Of a stretch of DNA of 48,149 nucleotides, positions 26,408 to 33,327 are shown one piece after another. The translations under genes were made by a program, and so were the position numbers. Under the pieces are notes generated by a model, which made no database searches, was not told the DNA's origin, and saw nothing but the letters and a program-made list of their open reading frames with translations. Where the stretch lies: NCBI GenBank assembly GCA_016178505.1, contig JACOTG010000009.1:1-48149 (forward strand). The letters are read 5' to 3'. The stretch's first letter is position 1, and every line of letters begins with the position of its first letter. Source of the DNA: Planctomycetota bacterium (lineage in GTDB: Bacteria > Planctomycetota > JACOTG01).

Positions 26408-27376
26408 CTACTGCGCGACGACCGTCACGGCGTTCGTGAGGCTCACCTTGCGCGGCCCGGTCGTCGGCGCGTTCGGATCGAAGAGGATCGCTTGCACGGT
26501 CCACGTGCCGACGGGGAAGTTCACGTTCAGCGAAACGGGCGTGCGCGGATCGGCTGGCGCCGGATGCAAGCAGACCGACGCGGCCGCAGGAATCGAAAGA
26601 TCCTTCGCCGTGAAGCCGGGGAAGTTCGGACACCCGCAGATGCCGGGCGTCACCGTGTTGTTCACCGGCAGGCACATCGTCGCGGTGCCGATCGATTCGG
26701 AGCCGCCCGCGCCGTTCGTGATCATGCAGGGCGTGAGCGTCGATGCGATGGAGCGGCCGGTCAGGACCCAGCCCGCGTACACGCGATTGCCGCGCGCCGG
26801 AGGCGTGGCGATCGCCACGGTGCTGACGCCGTGCACGCGCACCAGCTCGCGATAGATCGGATGTCCGATGCTCCCGGCGACGGTGAGCACGTCGACCGGC
26901 GGTGCGCCGCCCAGCGTGTTCACGTTTCCCTTGCGCGCGTTGAGGACCGACTGCCGGGCGATCTGCCCGCGAAGCTCGCCGTTCGGGTTCAGCGTCGTGA
27001 GGACGTTGCAGTAGAACCCTTCGTTGACGAGCGTCGTGACCTCGCCGGACGTGAGCGCGCGAGTCGTGCCCGCGAACGTCATCGTGCCGGTCTGGATGAG
27101 CGGAAAGGTGCTGGCGCCGGAGACGCCCCACGTGCCCGTTCCAATCTGACCGTCCGTCACCGACGTCGTCGTTCCGGTGACGTTGATGTTGTAGGCGAGG
27201 CGCATCGTCATCGCGTTGAACGTGAACGTGCCCGTCCCCGTGGCGCCGGTCGGCGCGGGCGCGGGTGTGACTTGTGATGGATCGAGCGACGCCACGAACG
27301 TCACGGTTTGCGCCGGCGCGAGCGGCGCCAGCGCGAGGACTCCGGCGGACGCGAGAGCGACGAAGCGAACGCGCAT
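26408..27376 (-). CDS. Exported CHRD-domain protein with shared C-terminal tail (copy 1)
   Basis: 322 residues from the ATG at 27376 (ribosome site GGAGGA six bases upstream). Signal peptide to about residue 22 (ALAPLAPAQ). A CHRD domain (about 24-145) has FVASLDPSQVTPAPAPTGAT, the internal FYCNVLTTLNPNGELRGQI motif, and a TWGVSG loop. The tail (residues 148-322) runs from RKGNVNTLGG to VSLTNAVTVVAQ and has two cysteine clusters (CLP ... CGCP ... VCLH) that probably form disulfides outside the cell. CHRD domains occur in chordin and in bacterial exported proteins; the ligand is unknown. It is closely related to copy 2 at 27556-28557, upstream on the same strand. Confidence 0.88.
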   Translation of the reverse strand: MRVRFVALASAGVLALAPLAPAQTVTFVASLDPSQVTPAPAPTGATGTGTFTFNAMTMRLAYNINVTGTTTSVTDGQIGTGTWGVSGASTFPLIQTGTMTFAGTTRALTSGEVTTLVNEGFYCNVLTTLNPNGELRGQIARQSVLNARKGNVNTLGGAPPVDVLTVAGSIGHPIYRELVRVHGVSTVAIATPPARGNRVYAGWVLTGRSIASTLTPCMITNGAGGSESIGTATMCLPVNNTVTPGICGCPNFPGFTAKDLSIPAAASVCLHPAPADPRTPVSLNVNFPVGTWTVQAILFDPNAPTTGPRKVSLTNAVTVVAQ

Positions 27377-27480
27377 TGGAATCCTCCGTCGGAGATCGTG
27401 GTCGACGCGACCGGGCCGCGCGCAGACGACGAGATCGGCGCGAGATCGTGGCTGCCAGCTATCCCCGAATGCACGGCTAC

Positions 27481-27532
27481 CCGCCCAGTCGGGTAGAACG
27501 TGGTGAGCACCGGTTCTACCCGAACTGGGCGG
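27481..27532. repeat. Long imperfect inverted repeat (stem-loop) between the two CHRD genes
   Basis: Arms CCGCCCAGTCGGGTAGAAC (27481-27499) and GTTCTACCCGAACTGGGCGG (27513-27532) differ by one inserted base, and the centre can pair further (GGTG/CACC). It lies 24 bases past the stop of CHRD copy 2 and about 105 bases before the start of copy 1. It could be a terminator/attenuator stem or an operator; part of it, TTCTACCCGAAC, also occurs upstream of copy 2 at 28721-28732. Confidence 0.75.
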
Positions 27533-27555
27533 AGGATTCCAGGCGCGGAACGCCG

Positions 27556-28557
27556 TTACGGCACGACCACCGTCACGGTATTGGTCAGGCTGACCTTTCG
27601 GTTGCCGGTCGTCGACGCATTCGGATCGAAGATCAGGAAGGCGACCGTGTAGGTGTTGTGCGCCGGGAAGTTCACGTTCAGAGACACGGGCGTGCGCGGA
27701 TCGGCCGGCTGCGCGTGGAGGCACACTCCCGCGGCGCCGCCCGCGCCGAGCGCCTTCGACGTGAAGCCCGCCGCGAACGGAACTGCTGGGCACGGGCACA
27801 AGCCCGGCATGAGCTGGTTTTCCGAGGGCAAGCAGAAGACGGCGGTGCCGAGCGACTCGCTCCCGCCGAGGCCGTCCGCGATCAACGCGTTGTGGAGCGT
27901 CGCGCCCGTCGACCGTCCCGTGAAGATCCATCCGCCGTAGAGGCGGTTGCCGCCGGCGGGCGGAGTCGAGATCGCGATCGTCGTGGCGCCGGCCGCGCGG
28001 GTCAGCTCGCGATAGATCGGATGGCCGATCGAGCCGCCGACCGTGAGCACGTCGACCGACGGGTTCACGCCGCCGGGGCCCGTGTTCACGTTGCCTTTTC
28101 GAGCGTCGAGGACCGACTGCAGGATGATCTGCCCGCGAAGCTCGCCGCCGCTGTTGAGCATCGTGTGGACGTTGCAGTAGAAGCCCTCGTTGAACAGCTT
28201 TGTTACCTGATCGTTCGGAGTCGGTGGGGCCGTCAGTGCCGGTGTCACGCCTGAGAACGTGGTTGGTCCGGTCTGCGTCAGCGGAAAGTTGACAGCCCCT
28301 GCGACTCCCCACGTGCCGGCGTGGATGTGGCCGGCGTTGACCGCGCTACCGACTCCGGTGACGGTCACGGAATAGGTGATTTGGCGCGTCGACGCGTCAT
28401 ACATGAACGTGCCCGTCCCGGTCGCGCCGGTCGGTGTGGGCGTAGGCGTCTCCTGCGCCTGATCCATGTTCGCGATGAACGTCGTCACCTGCGCGGACGC
28501 CAGCGCCGCGGGAACGAGAGCTGCCGCAACGACAAGACCGAACACTCGATTTCGCAT
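27556..28557 (-). CDS. Exported CHRD-domain protein with shared C-terminal tail (copy 2)
   Basis: 333 residues from the ATG at 28557, with GGGAGGT seven bases upstream. Signal peptide to about residue 22 (ALASAQ). The CHRD domain (about 24-150) has FIANMDQAQETPTPTPTGAT, an HIHAGTWGVAG loop closer to the classical CHRD His-containing strand than in copy 1, and FYCNVHTMLNSGGELRGQI. The tail (residues 153-333) starts RKGNVN and ends VSLTNTVTVVVP, with Cys pairs at CLP, CPCP and VCLH. The two CHRD genes and the haem/CHRD gene at 19178-22171 are clearly one paralogous group, so local duplication is likely. Function unknown; probably secreted or on the surface. Confidence 0.88.
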   Translation of the reverse strand: MRNRVFGLVVAAALVPAALASAQVTTFIANMDQAQETPTPTPTGATGTGTFMYDASTRQITYSVTVTGVGSAVNAGHIHAGTWGVAGAVNFPLTQTGPTTFSGVTPALTAPPTPNDQVTKLFNEGFYCNVHTMLNSGGELRGQIILQSVLDARKGNVNTGPGGVNPSVDVLTVGGSIGHPIYRELTRAAGATTIAISTPPAGGNRLYGGWIFTGRSTGATLHNALIADGLGGSESLGTAVFCLPSENQLMPGLCPCPAVPFAAGFTSKALGAGGAAGVCLHAQPADPRTPVSLNVNFPAHNTYTVAFLIFDPNASTTGNRKVSLTNTVTVVVP

Positions 28558-28720
28558 TGCCAGAACCTCCCTGTTGTGGGTTCGCTCACGACGACCGGCC
28601 AGGGACAGCGCGCTCGACGACTCAGCCAGGAGATCGACGATCGCTCGCAGCCAGCCGGCGTGAGTTCCCGATTCCGAGGCGAATCTCCGGGACACCGACC
28701 GCGATTCGTCTCGATCGCTC

Positions 28721-28732
28721 TTCTACCCGAAC
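28721..28732. promoter_or_regulatory. TTCTACCCGAAC element upstream of CHRD copy 2
   Basis: The same 12 bases occur at 27514-27525 inside the inverted repeat upstream of CHRD copy 1. The distances to the two start codons are similar (about 164 and 138 bases) and the orientation is the same. Candidate shared operator or a leftover of the duplication. Confidence 0.35.
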
Positions 28733-28883
28733 GCCCTCGCCGTTTCCAGCCGCGGCTGGCCGCAGAAGCCGCGCGCCGCCGCGTTTCGGGGCAAAACCGC
28801 CAAACCAAAACGATGGAGGTTTCGTGAAGCGCGCCGCGGCCGAGCATTCGCCACCGCCCGCGAGACCTCGCCGCCGCGCGTCC

Positions 28884-29070
28884 GCGCGCGACGACCGTGA
28901 CCGAATTGGTGAGGCTCACCTTGCACGAACCGGTCGTCGACGCGTTCGCATCGAAGAGGATACCGCCACCGTCCACCTGCCGATCGGCAGGTCGACGGCG
29001 AATGACGTGGGCGCCGCGGGATCGGCCGGCACCGAGCGGAGGCAATCGCTCGCGGCAAAGCTCGGCGAGC
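28884..29070 (-). pseudogene. Frameshifted 3' remnant of a CHRD/tail gene (third copy)
   Basis: On the minus strand one frame reads CLRSVPADPAAPTSFAVDLP then IGRWTV, matching VCLHPAPADPRTPVSLNVNF and PVGTWTV of the intact copies. After a one-base shift the next frame gives GILFDANASTTGSCKVSLTN then SVTVVAR, matching the end of the tail. There is no start, signal peptide, CHRD part or proper stop. The rest of the 28558-29204 gap holds nothing else that I can name besides the short element at 28721. Confidence 0.82.
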
Positions 29071-29204
29071 TTCCCGCGACAACGCATGCGGAGTCCCTCC
29101 ATTCGCGATTGCTCGGTCGACGTGCCCCAGGGACAGGCGGGGCGTATCGGTGTGCTACTCGGGAGGGAAAGTCACGCGAACGGAAATGCCGAGTCCCGCG
29201 TCCC

Positions 29205-29233
29205 TTGACAATTTCGCAAAGTTGCGAAATACT
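29205..29233 (+). promoter_or_regulatory. Promoter with embedded operator of the HigBA-type toxin-antitoxin operon
   Basis: TTGACA (29205-29210), a 17-base spacer and AATACT (29228-29233) form a good sigma-70-type promoter 13 bases before the toxin start. The spacer is a perfect palindrome, ATTTCGCAA-AG-TTGCGAAAT (29211-29230), that also covers the first bases of the -10 box. The position is ideal for repression by the antitoxin, as known for HigA and other Xre-type antitoxins. Confidence 0.8.
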
Positions 29234-29245
29234 TACGGGGAGAAC

Positions 29246-29620
29246 ATGGGAGAAACACAGGTCGAGTTCTACAAGGAGGACGACGGAACGGTGCCGTTAC
29301 TCACGTGGCTGGATGAACTGCCGCCGCCGGCGCACGAGAAATCGATTGCTCGACTACGTCGGCTCCAAGCGATCGGCTTCGAACTGCGCCGCCCGCTCGC
29401 CGATTACCTGCGTGATGGTATCTACGAGTTGCGCCTGCGCATCGGTACGGTGCAGCACCGAATGCTCTACTTCTTCGCCGGCCGCGGACGAGCGGTCGTT
29501 TCGCACGGCTTCAGTGGCAAGAAAGACCGGGTGCCGCCGGTCGAGATTGACCGGGCGCTCGCCCGACGCCGAGCCTTCGAGCGCAACCCGTTGCTCCACA
29601 CCTTTCGTCCGACTTCTTGA
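29246..29620 (+). CDS. higB: HigB/RelE-type toxin, phage-derived Gp49-like (DUF891) family
   Basis: 124 residues from the ATG at 29246 with GGGGAG three bases upstream. The family pattern is complete: VEFYKEDDGTVPLLTWLDEL, KSIARLRRLQAIGFELRRP, LRDGIYELRLRIGTVQHRML, YFFAGRGRAVVSHGFSGKKD and PPVEIDRALARR. Such toxins cut mRNA at the ribosome or inhibit translation, and here the toxin gene comes first, as in higBA. The next gene is the antitoxin, 14 bases on. Expression is probably controlled by the palindrome at 29211-29230. Activity is inferred from the family. Confidence 0.88.
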   Translation: MGETQVEFYKEDDGTVPLLTWLDELPPPAHEKSIARLRRLQAIGFELRRPLADYLRDGIYELRLRIGTVQHRMLYFFAGRGRAVVSHGFSGKKDRVPPVEIDRALARRRAFERNPLLHTFRPTS

Positions 29621-29634
29621 GCGAGGCAAAGAAA

Positions 29635-29970
29635 ATGAACAGAAAGCCGTCACCCAAGAAAGACTCGCCCGCGATCCGTCACCTCGTGAAGCGCTACATC
29701 GGCAACAGCCCGAAGCGGCGCGCCGCCCTCGCGCACGAGGAGTTGAACGTTGCGATCGCGCAGCAGATTTACGACTTGCGCACCGCTTCCCGGCTCACGC
29801 AGCGCGAGCTCGCGCGCCGCGTCGGGACCACCGCGTCCGTCATCTCCCGACTCGAGGACGCCGACTACCGCGGTCATTCCTTGTCGATGCTTCGCCGGAT
29901 CGCCGAGGCGTTCGGCTCGACGATCGAACTGCGTTTCGTTCCGGGCAATGGCGCGCCGCAGGGTGTGTAG
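29635..29970 (+). CDS. higA: HigA-type antitoxin, Xre helix-turn-helix
   Basis: 111 residues from the ATG at 29635 (GAGG nine bases upstream); a TTG at 29617 that overlaps the toxin stop is the alternative. A basic N-terminus precedes a helix-turn-helix (about residues 38-95): IAQQIYDLRTASRLTQRELA, RRVGTTASVISRLEDADYRG and SMLRRIAEAFGSTIELRFV. It should neutralise the toxin encoded just upstream and repress the operon by binding the palindrome in its promoter. The length is typical for this antitoxin group. Confidence 0.88.
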   Translation: MNRKPSPKKDSPAIRHLVKRYIGNSPKRRAALAHEELNVAIAQQIYDLRTASRLTQRELARRVGTTASVISRLEDADYRGHSLSMLRRIAEAFGSTIELRFVPGNGAPQGV

Positions 29971-29986
29971 CTGCTCGCAAGAAGCC

Positions 29987-30229
29987 ATGAAGAACAAGAA
30001 ATACGAGTTCACCGTGCTATTCGAGCCCGCCGAAGAGGGGGGCTTCATCGCCACGTGTCCGGCGCTGCCGGGATGCGTCACGCAAGGCGAGACACTCGAC
30101 GAAGCGCGCGCGATGGCAGCAGAGGCCATCCTCGGCTACTTGGAGAGCCTCGTGAAACACCGTGAGCCGATCCCCCACGACACCGAGCCCGTCAAAGAGA
30201 AGATCACGGTCGCGATTCCGGCGGCATGA
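29987..30229 (+). CDS. hicB: HicB-family antitoxin
   Basis: 80 residues. The partial RNase-H-like fold of HicB is clear: KYEFTVLFEPAEEGGFIATC, PALPGCVTQGETLDEARAMA, EAILGYLESLVK and a C-terminal strand KITVAIPA. There is no C-terminal DNA-binding extension, as in the short HicB forms. HicB normally blocks the mRNA-cutting toxin HicA. Here the hicA gene, which overlaps the hicB stop by four bases (ATGA), is broken, so this antitoxin may be an orphan or on the way to loss. It follows higA after 16 bases and may be read from the same promoter. Confidence 0.85.
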   Translation: MKNKKYEFTVLFEPAEEGGFIATCPALPGCVTQGETLDEARAMAAEAILGYLESLVKHREPIPHDTEPVKEKITVAIPAA

Positions 30230-30309
30230 GCCAGCGACTCCCGTCGCTCGAGCCTCATGAACTCATCCGCGCGCTCACGAAAGGCGTGCTTTTTTCCTCG
30301 ACCCAGTGA
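30226..30309 (+). pseudogene. hicA: Truncated hicA toxin gene
   Basis: The ATG overlaps the hicB stop (ATGA). The 27 codons start MSQRLPSLEPHELIRALTKG, the usual first helix of HicA, then turn into unrelated residues (VLFSSTQ) and stop at 30307-30309. The strand with the GSH catalytic histidine and the rest of the double-stranded-RNA-binding-like fold are missing. The break at about 30283 joins directly to the upstream region of the next toxin-antitoxin pair, so a deletion is likely. Confidence 0.78.
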
Positions 30310-30318
30310 CAGGGTTCC

Positions 30319-30366
30319 GGTAATCTTGGGTATTACCATTTGCGACCACAATCCCAGATACCCAAG
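30319..30366 (+). promoter_or_regulatory. Inverted repeats upstream of the RHH/RelE-type pair
   Basis: Two overlapping inverted repeats are visible: GGTAAT...ATTACC (30319-30337) and CTTGGGTAT...ATACCCAAG (30325-30333 and 30358-30366). They end ten bases before the antitoxin start, the usual place for autoregulation by ribbon-helix-helix antitoxins. The promoter boxes themselves are not clear. Confidence 0.55.
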
Positions 30367-30375
30367 GATGCTGCC

Positions 30376-30717
30376 ATGCGTCGACGCGAAGTGATGAGCA
30401 TCTCCCTGCCGCCCGAGATGATGCGGGAGGTCGAGCGCGCAATGAAGTCCGAGAACCGAACGCGATCCGAACTCATTCGCGAGGCACTTCGGGTTTACTT
30501 CCACTCCCCCACTCGGTACTACACGCCCACGCTGGCGGAGCGCCGGGCGATCGAGCGTGGTCGAGCCGCCATCCGCCGAGGAGATTTCTACACTCTCGAT
30601 GAACTCAGCGCCCACTTGGCAGGTCCGCGTAAGCAAGCCGGCGGTCAAAAACGTCGAACGAGCGCCGCGAGACGAACGCGAACGACTGCTCGCCGTGCTC
30701 GACGAAATGGCCATTGA
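30376..30717 (+). CDS. Ribbon-helix-helix (CopG/MetJ-type) antitoxin
   Basis: 113 residues from the ATG at 30376. The ribbon-helix-helix domain occupies about residues 4-50: REVMSISLPPEMMREVERAM, KSENRTRSELIREALRVYF. The middle part (RRAIERGRAAIRRGDFYTLD) is the usual toxin-binding region of this group. The last 40 residues are low-complexity Arg/Ala/Thr and overlap the toxin gene in another frame, so the natural protein may work without them. It should repress its own promoter through the inverted repeats just upstream and neutralise the RelE-like toxin. Confidence 0.82.
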   Translation: MRRREVMSISLPPEMMREVERAMKSENRTRSELIREALRVYFHSPTRYYTPTLAERRAIERGRAAIRRGDFYTLDELSAHLAGPRKQAGGQKRRTSAARRTRTTARRARRNGH

Positions 30718-30874
30718 CCCGTTCGTGGGCGACGTGCTTCCCCTCAAGGGCCACTCGCACGCCTTCCGCCGCCGGGTCGGATCGTGGCGCATCCTCTTCG
30801 ACGTGTACCGGGCCGAGCGCGTCGTCGACGTCGTCGTGATCGAGCGGCGGAGCACGACGACCTACCGGCGCTGA
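30599..30874 (+). CDS. RelE/ParE-superfamily toxin
   Basis: 91 residues from the ATG at 30599; GGAG stands somewhat far upstream (about 14 bases). The RelE-type pattern is clear: WQVRVSKPAVKNVERAPRDE, RERLLAVLDEMAIDPFVGDV, LPLKGHSHAFRRRVGSWRIL and FDVYRAERVVDVVVIERRS. The G-x-W-R-I-L-F-x-V strand and the C-terminal RRSTTTYRR match mRNA-interferase-type relatives. The gene overlaps the antitoxin by 119 bases in a different frame, much longer than usual. Activity is inferred. Confidence 0.85.
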   Translation: MNSAPTWQVRVSKPAVKNVERAPRDERERLLAVLDEMAIDPFVGDVLPLKGHSHAFRRRVGSWRILFDVYRAERVVDVVVIERRSTTTYRR

Positions 30875-31017
30875 TGGCTCGCCGCACGACCGAAGAGCTT
30901 TACGCCGAGACGTTCGTCACTTCGGGCTGCTGCAGCGAGGAACGGCAATTCGTCGCCGCAACGATTCATTGTCTCGGGCTCGAGGAAGGCCCGGCGGCCG
31001 CTTCTCACCGTTCGTGA
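30874..31017 (+). CDS. Possible small protein after the toxin gene
   Basis: A 47-codon frame begins with ATG overlapping the toxin stop (TGATG): MARRTTEELYAETFVTSGCC. It overlaps the end of the minus-strand peptidase gene by 13 bases. I do not recognise it; it could be a remnant or an accidental frame. Confidence 0.25.
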   Translation: MARRTTEELYAETFVTSGCCSEERQFVAATIHCLGLEEGPAAASHRS

Positions 31018-31709
31018 TCGGCGACCTCCGCTTCCAACGTGGCTTCGTCGATTTGCGCGTCGATGATCTCGCGAAAGGTCATTCCGCGCACCTCGATCAG
31101 GTGTTGCCAGAAGCGACGCGCGCGATCGTAGGCTCCGGGAACTGGCGACGAATCGACACCGGACTTTCCCGAGTTCTCCCGGTGAGCGCGCAGGCGCCCG
31201 CTGCCAACGTATTCCGCGTACCCCTCTTTCTTCCACCACGGAAGGCGCCACACCGCGAGCAATCCGATCGCGTGTTGGACGAGCGTGTGGGTGGCCTCGT
31301 GCGCGAGGATCGAGGCGGTCGATTCTTCGCGTCCGTCGAAGTGCACGACGCGCTCGACGTCGCTCGAAAGCGCCGGCAGGTAGATCGGGTTGCCGATCTC
31401 GTAGTTGCGAGCCATCGCGCCGCGGTAGGGACCGTTGAAGAACGTGTACCACAGAGGCGTTTCCGCAACGAACACTCGGAAGACGATGGATGGGTCGTAG
31501 ATCTCGGAGGCTGACAACCGCGAAGTTACTTCGTCGAGCACGGTTTCGAGATGCGGATCGACCGGCGTTCGAGTGTAGACGCGGAAGTTTCCGTGGTCCG
31601 CTCGCTGCGAGAAGAACGGCTGCGGAAATGCCAAAGCGGCGAAATAGAGCAGCACGAGGGCGAGCGCCGCGGCCGCGCAGCGCAAGATCCAGCGCCATCT
31701 CCTTCGCAT
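31005..31709 (-). CDS. Membrane-anchored HExxH putative metallopeptidase
   Basis: 234 residues with GGGAGGT three bases before the ATG. One N-terminal hydrophobic helix (about 9-28) anchors it, or it may be a signal peptide. The motif HEATH (His137, Glu138, His141) and WWKKEGYAEY, with Glu162 about 21 residues on, give the gluzincin-like arrangement. The FNGPYRGAMARNYEIGNPIY strand before the motif is typical for secreted peptidases of this small size. Peptidase activity is an inference from the motif. It is convergent with the toxin-antitoxin island and divergent from the esterase gene at 31987, with 277 bases between that hold no evident gene. Confidence 0.75.
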   Translation of the reverse strand: MRRRWRWILRCAAAALALVLLYFAALAFPQPFFSQRADHGNFRVYTRTPVDPHLETVLDEVTSRLSASEIYDPSIVFRVFVAETPLWYTFFNGPYRGAMARNYEIGNPIYLPALSSDVERVVHFDGREESTASILAHEATHTLVQHAIGLLAVWRLPWWKKEGYAEYVGSGRLRAHRENSGKSGVDSSPVPGAYDRARRFWQHLIEVRGMTFREIIDAQIDEATLEAEVADHER

Positions 31710-31986
31710 CCAACCTCCCTCTCGCCGCGTCGCGATCGATCGTCGAGCGAAGCGCTCCGAGAGTCACGCACATCGCTCATCCCAATTCCGAAGATGCTTC
31801 GGAAGAGCGGCAGACGGACGCGTGGCCATCGTTCCATGCAACGGCGGGGATCCGCCACTCCGCCGCCCTCGTCTTGGTGGATTTCTCTGCTCGGCGAGTG
31901 AGCATCGCCCATCACTTGGCGATCGGCGACGTATGGGGTCGCTCGTCGATTCGCCGGATGATCGCCCGCTCACGCTGGAGGTCCAC

Positions 31987-33327
31987 ATGAGATCGATGGT
32001 GCGTCTCGCCGTGCGGCTCGTGTTGTTTTCGCTCGCGATCCCGCGCGCCGCGCGCGCCGGCGACGCCATCGCAAGCCCTCGCCTCGCGCGCTTGCAGACC
32101 GAGGTCGCGGCCTCGGGTTCGTCCGCCGCCCTGCGCTTCTGGAGCGAGGTCGCCGCGAGCCACGCGCCTCTCGTCGAGCCGCTGCCGAGCGACCCGCATC
32201 GGCTGCTCGTCACGTTCCTGTGGCGAAGCTCCGCGGAGACGCACGTTGTGATCATCGCGGACTTCGCCGACACGATCCCGCACATGGAGCTGCGGCGCCT
32301 CGGCGCGACCGACGTCTGGTATCGCAGCTTGCCTTTCGCGGACGACGCGCGATTCCTCTACGAGTTCTCGATCGACGACCCGGCGTATCCGTTCGTCGAC
32401 GGCGACGTGCCGCGCTACCCGTCCGCGACTCGGCCGGATCCGCTGAACCCGCGGGTCTGGGACTTCGCGAAGCCGCAGATCCTTTCGGTGATGGAGCTGC
32501 TGAACGCGCCGTCGCTCGACTGCAGCACGCCACGCCCGAGCATCGCGCACGGCGGCGTCGATAAGCTTACCGATGGGTTCGCGAGCGAGATCTTGCACAA
32601 CAAGCGAAAGGTCTGGGCGTACAAGCCGCCCGGCTACTCGGCGTCCGCGCCGCCGTATCCGCTCCTCGTGTTCGGCGCGAGCTATTTCACCCAGATTCAT
32701 CTCCCGGCGATCCTCGACGACCTGATCGATCGTCACGCGATCCGTCCGCCCGTCGTCGCGTTCTTCGACTGGCCGCCGGGCGCGCAGGACGAGGAATCGG
32801 GCGGCGCGGTGCCATTCGGCGACTGCCTCGCGAAGGAGCTGGTTCCGTGGTTTCGCGAGCGCGTGAACGTCACTCGCGATCCGCGCGAGACGACGATCGG
32901 CGGCGCGAGCGCGGGCGGATTCTCGGCGGCGTGCGTCGCGTTCCAACATCCCGAGGTCTTCGGCAACGTGATCTCGCAGTCGGGTGCCTACTGGCGCGGG
33001 ATGGGCGGCACCGCGGCGTCCTGGTCGGCGGCGAGCCGCGACGCCGGGCGCGAGGGATTCGCGCGCGAGATCGCGACGCACGCGCGAGTGCCCGTGCGGT
33101 TTTTCCTCTCGATCGGACTCCTGGAGACGAGCGTCGCGTTCGGCGCGGACGGCGCCTCGATGCTGCACGTGAATCGCCACCTGCGCGACGTGCTCGAAGC
33201 GAAGGGCTACGACGTGATCTATCGCGAGACCTCCGGCGGACACGATCCGTACGACTGGGAATCTGCGCTGCCGGACGCGCTCGCCGCGTTCCTCGCGCCG
33301 GCCCCGAAATCGGAGTCGGGCAAGTAA
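31987..33327 (+). CDS. Exported esterase of the enterochelin-esterase (Fes)-like family
   Basis: 446 residues from the ATG at 31987 (GGAGG five bases upstream), beginning with the signal peptide MRSMVRLAVRLVLFSLAIPR up to about residue 23. A Fes-like N-terminal beta-sandwich (about 50-165; VTFLWRSSAETHVVIIADFA, WYRSLPFADDARFLYEF) precedes the alpha/beta hydrolase (about 200-440). Ser308 in GGASAGGFSA is the nucleophile and His419 in SGGHDPYDW the catalytic base. In Fes the enzyme cleaves ferric enterobactin esters, but most chromosomal relatives have other, unknown ester substrates. No siderophore genes are nearby, so iron release is not supported. The stop codon abuts the stop of the convergent gene at 33328. 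Confidence 0.85.
   Translation: MRSMVRLAVRLVLFSLAIPRAARAGDAIASPRLARLQTEVAASGSSAALRFWSEVAASHAPLVEPLPSDPHRLLVTFLWRSSAETHVVIIADFADTIPHMELRRLGATDVWYRSLPFADDARFLYEFSIDDPAYPFVDGDVPRYPSATRPDPLNPRVWDFAKPQILSVMELLNAPSLDCSTPRPSIAHGGVDKLTDGFASEILHNKRKVWAYKPPGYSASAPPYPLLVFGASYFTQIHLPAILDDLIDRHAIRPPVVAFFDWPPGAQDEESGGAVPFGDCLAKELVPWFRERVNVTRDPRETTIGGASAGGFSAACVAFQHPEVFGNVISQSGAYWRGMGGTAASWSAASRDAGREGFAREIATHARVPVRFFLSIGLLETSVAFGADGASMLHVNRHLRDVLEAKGYDVIYRETSGGHDPYDWESALPDALAAFLAPAPKSESGK

Noticed and set aside
31822..31986. Upstream extension of the Fes-like esterase frame
   Set aside because: The signal peptide and ribosome site fix the start at 31987.
31987..33327. Siderophore (enterobactin) utilisation role for the Fes-like esterase
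   Set aside because: No siderophore synthesis, TonB receptor or iron-uptake genes are nearby; the family is broad.
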